This document shows positions 23,118 to 33,986 of a DNA stretch of 64,000 nucleotides, piece by piece. This stretch comes from Trifolium pratense (lineage: Eukaryota > Streptophyta > Magnoliopsida > Fabales > Fabaceae). The translations under genes and the position numbers were made by a program. The stretch spans positions 31,236,409 to 31,300,408 of the forward strand of contig NC_060065.1 in the NCBI RefSeq assembly GCF_020283565.1. Reading direction: 5' to 3'. The notes beneath the pieces were generated by a model, which saw only the letters and a list, made by a program, of their open reading frames with translations, had not been told where the DNA came from and ran no database searches. The number at the start of each line of letters is the position of its first letter. Within the stretch, counting starts at the first letter, position 1.

Positions 23118-23937
23118 GCTGAAGTTACAAACTCAACTTGTCAAGTTACAAACTCAACTTGTCTAGATCTATTCTTCTATTTCTTTCTAGATCTATTCTT
23201 TTCAATACAATACATCAATGCCATTTTTTGTTTGAAACCTACTGAGCTTTTTTTTTTTTTTTTCTTTTCTGCAACATATTTTTTTTTGTTTTCTTTCAAG
23301 CTAAAAATGTTAGTGGTTGTTTTTATTCTTTAGAAAATTGAAAATTAATAGTGAAAAACAATACAGTATTGAATGTTAGTAATATTTTTTTTTTACCTGA
23401 ATCAAATATTGGTTCTTGTTTTCTCCTCATAGTTGTAGTCTTTATGTTTCCCAGAAACAAAAAAGAAATTATCGCATTGATTAGTGAAATATCTTAATAA
23501 GAAAAATAAATAGATATGGTTTGATCTGTTTTTTTTTTTTTTGCGTATAAGAAAAAGTTTATATTTTACCTATTTTTTATTTATTTTTGCATATAAGAAA
23601 AAGTTCATATTTGGCCTATTTTTGTCTTTCATATTTCTAAACTTTTCTATTCTTTTACAACAAACAGTATCAAAGCTATATATATATATATATTTTTTTT
23701 TTTTTCATCTTAAATTTATTTTATTCCAAATCTACAATACCTTTATGTAAATCTATCATAAATCTAAGAAAGTTTGTGTTGTAGAGAATATCATACCTTT
23801 ATGTATAATCTGTTGTGGTAATGAAAATGAACCTAAAGAGAAAAACGGTAGTGTTAAATGAATAAATTTATTTACCATGTACTTCTTCTTCAATAACAAC
23901 TATAGATGTTCCTGCAAAATAAAATTTATGTTAGTTA
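23118..23937. other. T-rich gene-free part of Helitron B
   Basis: Long T runs explain the hydrophobic open frames at 23079-23333 and 23541-23750. No gene was recognised. Confidence 0.5.
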
Positions 23938-25038
23938 GGGAGCGTTTGTTTCAAGGTTGTTAATTTTACTCCCAGAAATTATATTCCCAGGAAATAATAA
24001 TGGGAACTTTATTCCCAGGTATTTTTAAAAAAACATGTTTGGTTTATATTAACTACATTCCTAGGAATTATTGATAAAAGTGGGTAAAAGAGAAGTTATT
24101 GGAAGTTATTTAAAATAGGGGTGATCGTATCCGAACCAATCCAAAAGTAAAACCGCAAATCGAACCAAACCAAACCGAAAACCGCAAAAACCGCATTTGG
24201 TTTGGATGTATTTGGATGGCTTTCTTACTGAACCGCAAACCGCAAAACCGCAAACCGCAAAAACCGCAAAAACCGCGGATAACCGCAAAAACCGCATTAA
24301 GTTACTATTATATATTTATATTCCAATATCGTAAAAGAAAATATATTTATATTCCAATATACATGCCCAATTACCAAGTCAGTCGACCAAATTAATCGAA
24401 CTTCAAGTTGTTTTTATTTTTTGTACTGAAATTTTATTTTGGTGTTGTAATGTTATTTTAAATAAACAAATTTTATCGGTACCGTGATGTTATTTTGAAA
24501 ATTCAATTTTTTTATATATTTAAAATTATAAGTTACTATAATGTTATTTTGGATAAATAATTTTTGTTGGTACTACAATGTTATTTTGGAACTTCAATTT
24601 TTTATTTTTTTTTTTATGCTTAAAATTGTTCGGTACAATCGTTATGTTTTAAACCGCACCAACCGAACCGATCCAAACCGCATTGGTTTGGTTTGGTTTG
24701 GTTTGGATGACTTTTTAAAAATCAACCGAACCAAACCGAACCGCATGCATTTTTATCTCGCAGTTAGGATGACTTTTATGCTCAAAACCGAACCAAACCG
24801 CACCGCGATCACCCCTAATTTAAAATGTATTCCCATTTTCATGGGAACTTTTCTTTCCCACCAATTTCCTTGGGAATAAAATCATGGGAATAAGAGAAGT
24901 TATTGGAAGTTATTTTATTCCAAGGAAACTTCATATCCAGGAATAATTTCATGTCAACCTTATAACAAACATGGGTATATTTATTCCAACCCATATATTC
25001 GCAGGAATATTATTCCTAACCTTGAAACAAACACCCCC
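23938..25038. mobile_element. Harbinger-like MITE with nested hAT element
   Basis: The ends GGGAGCGTTTGTTTCAAGGT and, inverted from the right, GGGGGTGTTTGTTTCAAGGT are flanked by TTA on both sides. Subterminal AATAATTCCTGGGAATA-type motifs occur in both arms. Confidence 0.85.
24116..24817. mobile_element. hAT-type MITE with AACCGCAAA repeats
   Basis: The ends TAGGGGTGATCG and CGATCACCCCTA are exact inverted repeats. The 8-bp duplication ATTTAAAA flanks it (24108-24115 and 24818-24825). Subterminal CCGCAAA and CCAAACCG motifs are repeated. It is inserted in the Harbinger-like element. Confidence 0.9.
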
Positions 25039-25418
25039 TTAGTAAAATAGAGTTGAAGATAAAAATATAAAGAGAGAAGAGAAGAAGATGGAAAATAAAA
25101 CCAGAGAAAGGTGAGATAATGAAATTGAAATGAGATAGTGTGAGGATAATGAAGCATTTGAAATTCAAATACAAAAAAGAGTGGGAATTAAAAAGAGTAT
25201 TTTGTGAAGGACACAGTCCCATCGGTCAGCAAAAGCTAAGGAAAGTAAACAAAAAGTGTATTTCCTTGTACTTTAACTCAGATTTGTTTAAGTCAAAGAA
25301 ATAAATATGCTTAGTCTAAACTGCCCTCAGAAATGCTAACGTGGAAGGCTAAATGAGTGGGATAGAAATGAGAAATCCTCATGATGTTATTTTCTCAAGT
25401 TATATATGGATGGATGGA

Positions 25419-26310
25419 TTTTAATTTTGATATGAACATAAATACTAGTACTAGTATTTTAAAGTTTGATTGAGTATCGATGCTATAGGAGTATAGGGTA
25501 CCCATTATGTGCCATACTTTGGGTGACGGCGGACTATTCATTTTTATTTTATTTATTTTTGTTTATTTTTCAATTTATTTTAAAGTTTTTTCCCCCTAAA
25601 TTATCTTCTGAAAAATTGAAGATATTTATCTAACAACTAATAAGAACAAGAACAAGTTATATAATTAGATTCATATGTGAAAAAATATTAGATAAAAATT
25701 AGTTTAATTTGTGGGTATACCAAATATAAATTTAAATCTAGTTATATTGTTTGTTTTTATTGGTTATTTCTCTCATGCATTGGTCATATATAGTGCACAA
25801 ATATATAGTACAAATGAGAAAAGTGAGAGTAAAATATTACATCAAAGCCTATATATAGACATCAAGAAACTACTAATTAATCCTCCTAATTGCTAACTAT
25901 TAACTAACTACTTCCTCCGTCCCAAATTATAAGGGAAAATAAAAAAATCACACTTATTAAGAAAATGTAAAACATGATAATTTGAAATATATTTTTGTGG
26001 GTTTTTCTTGGAATAAGTTGAATAGGATTAAATGCAATTTGCATTTAATTTTATGAAAATAAGGGAAAAACATTCTTGAAAATGATTTTTTCCCTTATAA
26101 TTTGGGACAAAAAAAATGAGCATTTTTCCCTTATAATTTGGGACGGAGGGAGTATATCTTTAACATATGGGTTACTATTATCGGTTAAAAAAATTTATTG
26201 TCATTTAAAATTTAACTATGATTAATCTCTGTTACAAAATTTATAGAGATTCAATCAAAACAAACAGTACCAAACCAAAAATTACAAGAAAATAAATCAA
26301 AGGATAATAT
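25419..26310 (-). repeat. Segmental duplication, copy B, second part
   Basis: This continues copy A from TTTTAATTTTGATATGAACA through ATAATATTCTCTCAAAC (copy A about 10590-11250). A Stowaway MITE is the main difference. Confidence 0.85.
25911..26152. mobile_element. Stowaway MITE, 242 bp
   Basis: It begins CTTCCTCCGTCCCAAATTAT and ends in the inverse (ATAATTTGGGACGGAGGGAG), flanked by TA. Copy A has the empty site CTAACTATATCTTTAAC. Confidence 0.95.
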
Positions 26311-26548
26311 TCTCTCAAACCAAATGTCGTGAGTTCAATGATGAAAATTGGAGGAGCATTGCCATTTGCCAGCCCCATTTCAGTTTGAAAATTGAATCAG
26401 AAGAAATAGAAACGAAAAATGGATGAGCGATGCGAGAGAAAGAGGTAGAACAAAATGAAAAATAATGGATGAATGCGATTGTATATATAGATTTAGACCG
26501 ATCAAATGAGATATATTTGATTGGAGTTCTTTTCGTTTGTGTAGAGTA
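26153..26548. other. Duplicated flank, no gene
   Basis: This is the remainder of copy B. From about 26476 it resembles 13950-14043 of copy A (TTTAGACCG, GATATATTTGATTGGAGTTC). Confidence 0.5.
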
Positions 26549-26830
26549 CTATCGGTGTACGTAGAATATATAGATGATTTTGTATTTCATCTTTAACCAT
26601 TTATAAAATGTGTTCACCTTCGATCGTGTGTGATCATCAACAATGGTAAGAAAATAAGAGTAACCATTAATAGAGGTAATAGCTAATGGACCCCAAATAT
26701 CAACATGTATCATATCAAAAGGTTTAGAAGTAAAGCTAGTGCTAGAAGGAAATGGCAAAATTTATGTTGTTTGGCAAAATGACAGTAATCACACAAAATG
26801 GCAATTTATCAATGATACCATATAGAGAGA
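26549..26830 (-). pseudogene. Copia-type integrase fragment
   Basis: The reverse strand encodes TSKPFDMIHVDIWGP and YSYFLTIVDDHTR. These are the start of the copia integrase core with two of its acidic residues (HVDIWGP, VDDHTR). A frameshift separates it from upstream zinc-finger-like CDYCHFAKQHKF. The rest of pol and any LTR are missing. Confidence 0.85.
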
Positions 26831-27937
26831 TTAAAGGAAGAGATGATAAAACTGAGTAAAGTGAATCATTTGTTAATTTAACGTAATAATTTAATCATAT
26901 ACATGCGCTTAATAATAAAGATTAAATTTATAATCTTACTTCAGTGCGGAAGCCAAAATAAACATAAGAGCATATGAATAAAAACATGATCTACGACATG
27001 TTGATTTATCAAGGATTAGTATTAGGAATATCTAGATGACAAATCCATGAGATAAACATTCCTGAAACACAAAGAAAGATAACCGGATGACAATCACCCG
27101 TTGACTTGTGGTTCTTCCTCAACCGGGACTCCTTATGTAACAGCCCAGGCCCCACCACCTTAGGTGGTCCCGGCACTGCCACCTCACGATCTTCTCCACC
27201 CCCCTCTCTAGTGGAGTTTTTGCCTTCCGTGGGAATCGAACCACGTACCCTGGGGTTCAAGTACGTGTTCAATCTCAATTGGTAGTGGGAATGCATTGAA
27301 CATGTACTTGAACCCCAGGGTACATGGTTCGATTCCCACGGAAGGCAAAAACTCTACTAGAGAGGGGGGGTGGAGAAGATCGTGAGGTGGCGGTGCCGGG
27401 ACCACCTAAGGTGGTGGGGCCTGGGCTGTTACACCTTATGCCCTAAACACTCTTCAGATGGGGAGAAGAGTTAATATGCGGTGTGTCCGGTATATTGGGG
27501 ACCATAGCCTATATATAGTGTGATGACCAATTAGGGTTCCCATTATTCCGAAATGGGTCATCCTGACATGCACTCCTATTGAGCCCATATCCAATTAATT
27601 AATTAATTTCTAAATAGAAATCTAATTAACCTTTTAACTTTATTCGATCACTTAATTAATTAAGGCTCCTAATTAATAAATAGCTAATATAATAATATAT
27701 AAAGATATTTGCCCACAAGAAATATTATAAAATATTCCAATGTCATTATCATTGATTGAGTTACAAAATGTACATAGAGTGCATATATATACAAGGTAGG
27801 ATAGAAACAACGAAAACAGAGGGAAAATCAGTTATAGGTGGTTACAACTGCATAACAACTCTAACAGATCCTAACAGTTCATGACAGCTCATAGCTAGCT
27901 GTACTAGGTGGAGAAATATCAATATACTTAGCTTGTT
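26831..27937. mobile_element. LTR-like retroelement sequence split by a palindrome
   Basis: The non-coding sequence contains a promoter-like CCTATATATAGTG and typical retroelement leader motifs, and is interrupted by the palindromic element at 27136. No coding domain was found; its borders are not determined. Confidence 0.35.
27136..27433. mobile_element. Palindromic TG...CA element with 5-bp target duplication
   Basis: TGTAACAGCCCAGGCCCCAC at the left reads back exactly from the right end. The arms are about 130 bp and nearly perfect, around a centre of about 35 bp. The 5-bp flanks CCTTA are identical (27131-27135 and 27434-27438). TG...CA ends and a 5-bp duplication are marks of retroviral-type integrase. 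A motif GGTTCGATTCCCACGG in the right arm resembles the tRNA B box, with CTCAATTGGTAGTGGG upstream like an A box. A SINE-like origin is therefore also possible. Confidence 0.75.
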
Positions 27938-28021
27938 AGTTGTTAGATGTGATAATGGAGGAACATTCATTACTTGCAATTATAACCCTCCTGGCAACAT
28001 TCCTGGCCAAACACCATTCTA
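27938..28021 (+). pseudogene. PR-1 C-terminal fragment
   Basis: The frame encodes [20 protein letters not shown] and then GQTPF and a stop. This is the last part of PR-1, nearly identical to the intact genes at 33987 and 62935. The PR-1 3' flank follows (TTGTTCTTAATGTTTTTAAA) and resumes after the foldback element at 29313 (ACATTGTTTAACTTTAAGAA). Everything N-terminal of this piece is missing. Confidence 0.9.
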
Positions 28022-28140
28022 AGAGTTTTTTTTCTTTTGTATATTCACTTCATTTGTTCTTAATGTTTTTAAATTTTACAATAAGGTTTATGTGCCGTTC
28101 AAAAAAAAACATGTCGTTTTAATGGATATATATTTGATTT

Positions 28141-29312
28141 GGCTTAAATGCAATTTTGCCCCCTTGGTTTTGATTAAATCGGAATTTTACTCCCCCGTTT
28201 TAAAACGCGGACTTTTACCCCCCTTGTTTTATAATTTTTTGGATTTTGCCTCCCCTAAAATTCTGCTTTCGAGTCACAACTTCAAAGCTTCGCACACAAC
28301 TCAATTTGGATCAATAATTCACCAAACGGACATCTAAATGACCGTAATCGAGTTATCTTTCCACAGAATCAAACCCCACTAAATTTGGAGTTACAAAGAG
28401 AGATTAATTACCGTTTTAGTGAAGGTATGTCCCCCAAAATTCTGCAAAAATCTGCTTTCGAGTTACAACTTCAAAGCTTCGTAAACAACTCAATTTGGAT
28501 CAATAATTCACCAAAAGGATACCGAAATGACCATAATCGAGTTAGCTTTCCACAGAATCAAACCCCACTAAATTTGGAGTTACAAAGAGAGATTAATTAC
28601 AGTTTTAGTGAAGGTCTGTCTAATTACTAATTTTGCAGAAATCTACTTATGACCTTCAAATTCAACATTGACTAACAAACACATCGTAGCTCCAAATTTG
28701 ACAAAATTTAAATGAAAACAAGGGTAATTTCGTTAGCTTTCCGGACATGTAAATACTATTGAAAAATGAGCTACAGGGTGAGAGGCATGACAAAAATACC
28801 AGTAGTAGTTCCATACAATAATTGATTTGGATAGACCTTCACTAAAATGATAATTAATCTCTTTCTGTAACTCCAAATTTAGTAGAGTTTGATTCTGTGG
28901 AAAGATAACTCGATTACGGTCATTTGGATATCCGTTTGATGAATTATGGATTCAAATGGAATTCTGTGCGAAGTTTTGAAGTTGTGACTCGAAAGCAGAT
29001 TTTGTGCAGAATGTTTGGGGGACATACCTTCACTAAAACGGTAATTAATCTCTTTTTGTAACTCCAAATTTAGTGGGGTTTGATTCTGTGGAAAGATAAC
29101 TCGATTACGGTCATTTTGATATCCTTTTGGTGAATTATTGATCCAAATTGAGTTGCGTGCGAAACTTTGAAGTTGTGACTCGAAAGCAGAATTTTAGGGG
29201 GGGGGGCAAAATCCAAAAAATTATAAAACAGGGGGGTAAAAGTCCGCGTTTTAAAACAGGGGGGTAAAATTCCGATTTAATCAAAATAGGGGGGCAAAAC
29301 TGTATTTAAGCC
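28141..29312. mobile_element. Long-armed foldback element (Mutator-like)
   Basis: The ends GGCTTAAATGCAATTTTGCC and, inverted, GGCTTAAATACAGTTTTGCC begin inverted arms of well over 100 bp containing CCCCC-rich blocks. Further inward are repeated blocks of CTTTCGAGTCACAACTTCAA and GAGTTACAAAGAGAGATTAA in both orientations. The 9-bp flanks ATTTGATTT and GTTTGATTT match at eight of nine bases. The open frames inside are repeat-derived. It is inserted in the 3' flank of the PR-1 fragment. Confidence 0.8.
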
Positions 29313-29592
29313 GTTTGATTTTAGATACATTGTTTAACTTTAAGAAATTAACATAAGTAACTTTTGCATGGAAAGTGATTAAATTATTAAGGTTGAATAT
29401 GTTTTTCTTCCTTATAAAATTAACGAATTAATTATGGTTTACATCTCTACAAAAAAAAAAAATTGTAATCTATCACAATTTTTTATTTTTTTTACAACGG
29501 AGCTGAGGATCTAATCCAAAAATTTTAGGATATTATCTAAACGCATCCCACTAGACCAAACATGGCTTTGAAATTTAGGTAAATTTTAATAT

Positions 29593-29925
29593 GGACCACT
29601 TCATCAAGTGGTTCATGGTGGAACAGTCATGAATAACATTATAACGAATACGAATTTTACAAAATCCACTGTTGGATTGAAAGTTTATATCATATAGATC
29701 GACATCCATAGAAAAATTGAAAATCATTTCGTATGTTATTGAGACACATCAAGATTAACGGTTTATTAAATAACGTAAATCTTGATGAGTCTCAACAACA
29801 TATCAAATGATTTTCAAAAAGTTTTAAAAAATTTATGGATGATCTATACGATATAAACTTTCAATCCAACAGTGAATTTGGTAAAATTCATATTCGGTAG
29901 ATCACTTGTCCACGGTGGACCACTT
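29593..29925. mobile_element. Palindromic foldback MITE 3
   Basis: The inverted arms contain TTACAAAATCCACTGTTGGA and GAAAGTTTATATCATATAGA, as in palindromes 1 and 2. The outer ends (GACCACTTCATCAAGTGG) differ from both. Borders are approximate. Confidence 0.55.
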
Positions 29926-29989
29926 CGTAGCATTAGCCTTGAAATCTATCACTAAATTTAGTGATGGGATTCAAGTAGATTTTATATTT

Positions 29990-30100
29990 CACTACTAGAA
30001 ATCTGCTTATTTCCTACAGAATTTCCTACGGATTTGAACAAAAAATCTTCAGCAAATTACATTTCCTGTGAGTTCCAGTTCCCAACAAATAAAATTTTAT
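29990..30100 (+). mobile_element. CACTA (En/Spm) transposon end
   Basis: CACTACTAGAAATCTGCTTA with following TTCCTACAGAATTTCCTACG is a typical CACTA terminus and subterminal repeat. No matching opposite end (AGTAGTG) was seen within the window. Confidence 0.5.
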
Positions 30101-31189
30101 TTTAAAAAAGTGAAGATCAATATACTAATATGATAGGTGAAGTGAGATTAGTTAGGATTCGTGAGAGGCGAGAGTGAGACTGAGAGGTGAGAGAGGCGAA
30201 AGGAGATGGAGATGAGAGACGAGGAGATGAAGATGAGAGATATTAGGTTAATGAGAGATGACAGATGGAGAGAGATTGGGGTTTCTGAGGGCGTGGGATC
30301 GAACAAAACCTTTCTAAATTTTCAAGGTAAGAGATATAACATCAGTGGAACCAAAAGCCTGAATTGGAATTCTTTAAAACAAATTTTAAAGTAATTACAA
30401 GAATGCAACCGTGTTAATTAATTTTTCACTTCAGTTATACAAAAAATCAAAGTAAAATCCCTTGTCCTTTAATTTTTCACTTTAGTTATAACAAAAATCG
30501 AAGCGAGATCTCACGCCCATGATTTTTTCACTACAATTATATACTAAAAACCGAAGCGAAATCTCATAACCAAAAATCTCATTTCTACAAAACAGTGTAT
30601 ATTTCCATTTAGGCATGAGGAGACAGATTTTTCCCTCTACAAACTCATAAATTAGTTCGGATCCATGGCTTATTATTTTATTATCTAACACCTATATACT
30701 CTCAAACTCATGATGCATCAACAAGAGCCTATTATTTTAATATCTAGCTAACACCTATATACTCTCAAACTCATGATGCATCAACAAGAAGTATTATGAG
30801 TTTGTCAAACAAAATACAAAAATCATGCCAAATAAAATAAATTTATAACACTACCCCTCAAGCTAAAGTTTACTAAGCTTTAAGCTTGTTACAAATTAAC
30901 CCCAAAAATAAATCAAACCAATTAAGATCACGACCAACAGAGAATATGACCACCAAAACAAGACCAAGAGAAACTGACGATCAACCTGGAAAAAAATGGT
31001 GGGTAAAAGTAAAGGATTCATGGAAAAGTAGCATGTTGGGGCTGCATGTGCCAGGGTAACATATGAATAAGGCTTTTCGTATGTACGTATGTTGTCGATG
31101 ATTACTAGCCAGAATCATCACACTTTGCAACTGTTCTTCATTATAAATGAAATTCTGGCAGGCTGGTGGAAAGATGCTGCGAAAGATGC
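30101..31189. other. Gene-free stretch, purine-rich at the start
   Basis: Bases 30130-30290 are GA-rich (GAGAGGCGAGAGTGAGAC), so the open frame there is compositional. A tandem duplication of about 60 bp lies at 30667-30789 (CTCAAACTCATGATGCATCA twice). No gene was recognised. Confidence 0.4.
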
Positions 31190-32257
31190 TACAACATCTC
31201 GTACCAGTACAGGACACAATATACAAGTTAAAAATAAATTAAGTGCAGGAAAATAAATAGCACAGGTTATTTGTTTACCCAGTTCGGTGCAACGTCACCT
31301 AATCTGGTGGATACCAATCCAAGAAGGAAATCCAATATGATAATATTAGTTTGAAGCCCTCAGCAAACGCACCGGTTTACGACTTCGCGCCTAATCACTA
31401 CCTATGCTAATTTCTACCTAGGAACTCCTAGATATGAGAACATCTGCTCACTTCCCCTCAACCTTACAACCAGTAAGGATTTCAATATCAACAGAATGGA
31501 GACACTCTCCTGAACAACGATGAAGACACACTTCAATGACAAATAGCTAGCCAACACCCTTGACTAAGTTCATAATTTGGAGTTGCTTACAAGCTTCCTC
31601 CAAGTACAATACTCAACTCATTACCTACGGGTTTTTGAGTGAGGACATAGTGACCATCTCACAACCCGAGTGGTTCACTTACACCAACTCACCTAGAGAG
31701 TGGCTCAAAGACACGAAACCCTAAAAGACTACATCTTTGATATTCGTTTATGATTCGGTTTCGGTGTACAAATTAGGTTATGCACCTTTCTTTAAATAGA
31801 CAAAGCTTCGTGGATTTGGGCTTCAAAGTTACTTCTTCTCCAAGAAACTTCCAGTGGATATATTTCAAAATTAAATCTTCCACAAATATATTTGCATCAA
31901 ATATTTTTGTTGACCATAAATATATATTTTTGTAACAACCTCCTTGAAGCACAAAAATATATTTGCATCAAATATATTTGACAGCCGGAAAAGCGATGGT
32001 CAGCTCACAAATATTTTCTTCAAATAATTCTTCAAGAAAAGATTCCCTCCAAAAAAGATATTTGATTTATTCCAAAAATATTGAACATATTTTTGGACAG
32101 AATAAAATAAACAAACTGCCTTAGGTAACTTGCAATGGAAGGCACGTCTTGGCTTGTTAGATAAGCACAAAATTATATCTGAAACAAATCTTCCAAAGAT
32201 ATGATATAAAAAATAAGCACGCTTCAGGTTAGCATTAATGTTATACTCACACGCTAC
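31190..32257. mobile_element. LTR-like retroelement sequence
   Basis: It contains TTTGTTTACCCAGTTCGGT, the motif present in both LTRs of the element at 54697. CTACAACA occurs near both borders. It carries no coding domain and splits the PR-1 upstream region. Borders and target duplication are uncertain. Confidence 0.45.
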
Positions 32258-32387
32258 AACATTTGGTTCATCATTTGACTAAAATAATTAAATAATTTCT
32301 TAATTTATTTTTTAACATAATTTCTTAATTTGTTAAAGGCCAATATAACGGCTAATACATGCCTAATTAATATATTGTAAATGATAC

Positions 32388-33443
32388 TCCCTCCGGTCCT
32401 ATATATAAGGAACACTTTGAAATTTTTTTTTTGTCCTTTTTATAAGAAATATTTTTTAAATTTATTCTTTATTAAATCGATAATGCCTTATATACCCTTA
32501 TTAAATTGTATAAAATGCAACCTATTCTAATGTTATGTATTAATTACACAGACACATTCCCAAAATTAATTTTGGAACAGAGCAATGCTAAGCACACACT
32601 CTTTGACACCCTCTTTCAAACACACTCTCATTTATTGGGCCACATCATCAATTTTTTTAAATCCATTACCGGTTAACCTATTACCCAAGTTGAACAACTT
32701 TAATTTTTTATTTTTCTCTTTCTTCTTTTATAGTTATCGGTCACCGCTAACCTCCTCTAGCACCACTACCCAGTACCCACAATCTAGCATTATCCTTCAA
32801 CAAGAATGTTAAATCAAAGTAACATCACTATCAGTATAGTTGAGGGGACTGACAAAAGGATTGTAAAATCAATTGAAGTTGTTATTATTTCTGCTGGAAA
32901 ACGTGATGTCCAAAGAGATTTTCAGATCTTTGGCTATGAACAAAACCCCATTAACTTTCAACCTTCGACTTTTGTGTTGTTGGAGATGAACAAAGAGGTT
33001 GAGATCTGGGTCTACATGGGACAATTTTTCCTCTGCACATCTTTAAGAAAAAGATTGAGTTTTGTAATGTTCTTAAAATGAAAGAGATAACATATACAAG
33101 ACGTATTACTAACATCAGGTGTTCATATACAAGACGTATTTCGCTATGGGGATGACGATTTGTTTTGACAAATAGATGATGATGACGATTCAATTTCAAA
33201 AGAATGAAAAGAAAGGAAACAAAAAGAAGAAAAAAAAAAAGGAAAGTGTTAAAGGTGAATAACCGGTAGCAGGTTAGAGATTTAAAAAAGTTGATGATGT
33301 TGCCCAATAGGTGAGAGTATCTTTTAAAAGAGTGTGTCAGAGAGTGTGTGCTTACTATCATTTTAGAATTTTTAATAAAAATAATAAACCTTCTTGATAT
33401 GTGTTTTTCTCAATGTGTTCCTTATATATAGGACCGGAGGGAG
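32388..33443. mobile_element. Stowaway-type element in the PR-1 upstream region
   Basis: CTCCCTCCGGTCCTATATAT and its inverse ATATATAGGACCGGAGGGAG form the ends, with TA on each side. The host sequence on both sides (GGCTAATACATGCCTAATTA and TATTTATTTTTAATTCATTT) is continuous in the copies upstream of the second PR-1 gene (61600-61660). That confirms the insertion. Confidence 0.9.
32584..33361. mobile_element. Foldback element nested in the Stowaway
   Basis: The arms of about 110 bp are imperfect inverted repeats (TAAGCACACACTCTTTGACA, then GGGCCACATCATCAATTTTT). The middle carries a short frame (32806-33081) with no recognised domain. Exact ends are approximate. Confidence 0.65.
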
Positions 33444-33934
33444 TATTTATTTTTAATTCATTTGTCATGAAAATATGGCCTACAATTTATTGGTGAAAGA
33501 TGGGATTTCAGTTATAGCATTCATACACAAAAATCAGAATTAATAAACACATTCACGTGCTTATCAAAAAAATAAAAATAAATAAATAAACACCTTCATG
33601 TACAAAAAGACAACAATTAATATACCGATTAATCATGTATGATATTTAAAAACACATGATGTGTCACATTAATTAAATGATGTGGCAGCACATTATTGAA
33701 TATATGTGTAAAAAAAATTTACACTGACGGTGCACAACAATTAAACTCATTTAAGAATATTCATGATACAAAATATACGCATTAAATATAATACTATAAT
33801 TTTAAAATATATTTGAAAACAAATCGACCAAAGTATTAATGTTTCTATTGCAAAAAAAAAAAAAAAAGATTAATGTTTTCTAAAAAAGGAAAAATTATTT
33901 TATTTCTTAAAAAGAAGAAATTTTAAGAAATCCC

Positions 33935-33942
33935 TTTAAATA
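33935..33942 (+). promoter_or_regulatory. TATA-like box of PR-1 gene 1
   Basis: TTTAAATA lies 45 bp before the ATG. The whole stretch from AAATACATGA to AACCAAAATG is almost identical in front of the second PR-1 gene. Confidence 0.5.
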
Positions 33943-33986
33943 CATGATAAGAGCCTCAACATTTATCATCAACACTGAGAACCAAA

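Larger units (their letters stand above)
18431..25418 (-). mobile_element. Helitron B, 6,988 bp with nested elements
   Basis: On the reverse strand the element starts TCCATCCATCCATATATAAC and ends CTAG, with hairpin CCCGTGC...GCACGGG shortly before the end. The flanks are A (5') and T (3'). Copy A of the duplication shows the uninterrupted site GGGTAAATTTTAATTTT, so both ends are fixed by an empty site. No Rep/helicase frame was found. The interior holds a minisatellite, two Harbinger-like and two hAT-type elements. Without these four it would be about 3.97 kb (6,988 minus 928, 991 and 1,101; the fourth lies inside the third). Confidence 0.85.

Noticed and set aside
27270..27345. Possible tRNA gene from A/B-box-like motifs
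   Set aside because: No cloverleaf could be built and the motifs lie in a palindromic mobile element; kept only as a hint of a SINE-like origin.
28092..29067. Several similar frames of 60-81 codons
   Set aside because: They are translations of repeated blocks of the foldback element in both orientations.
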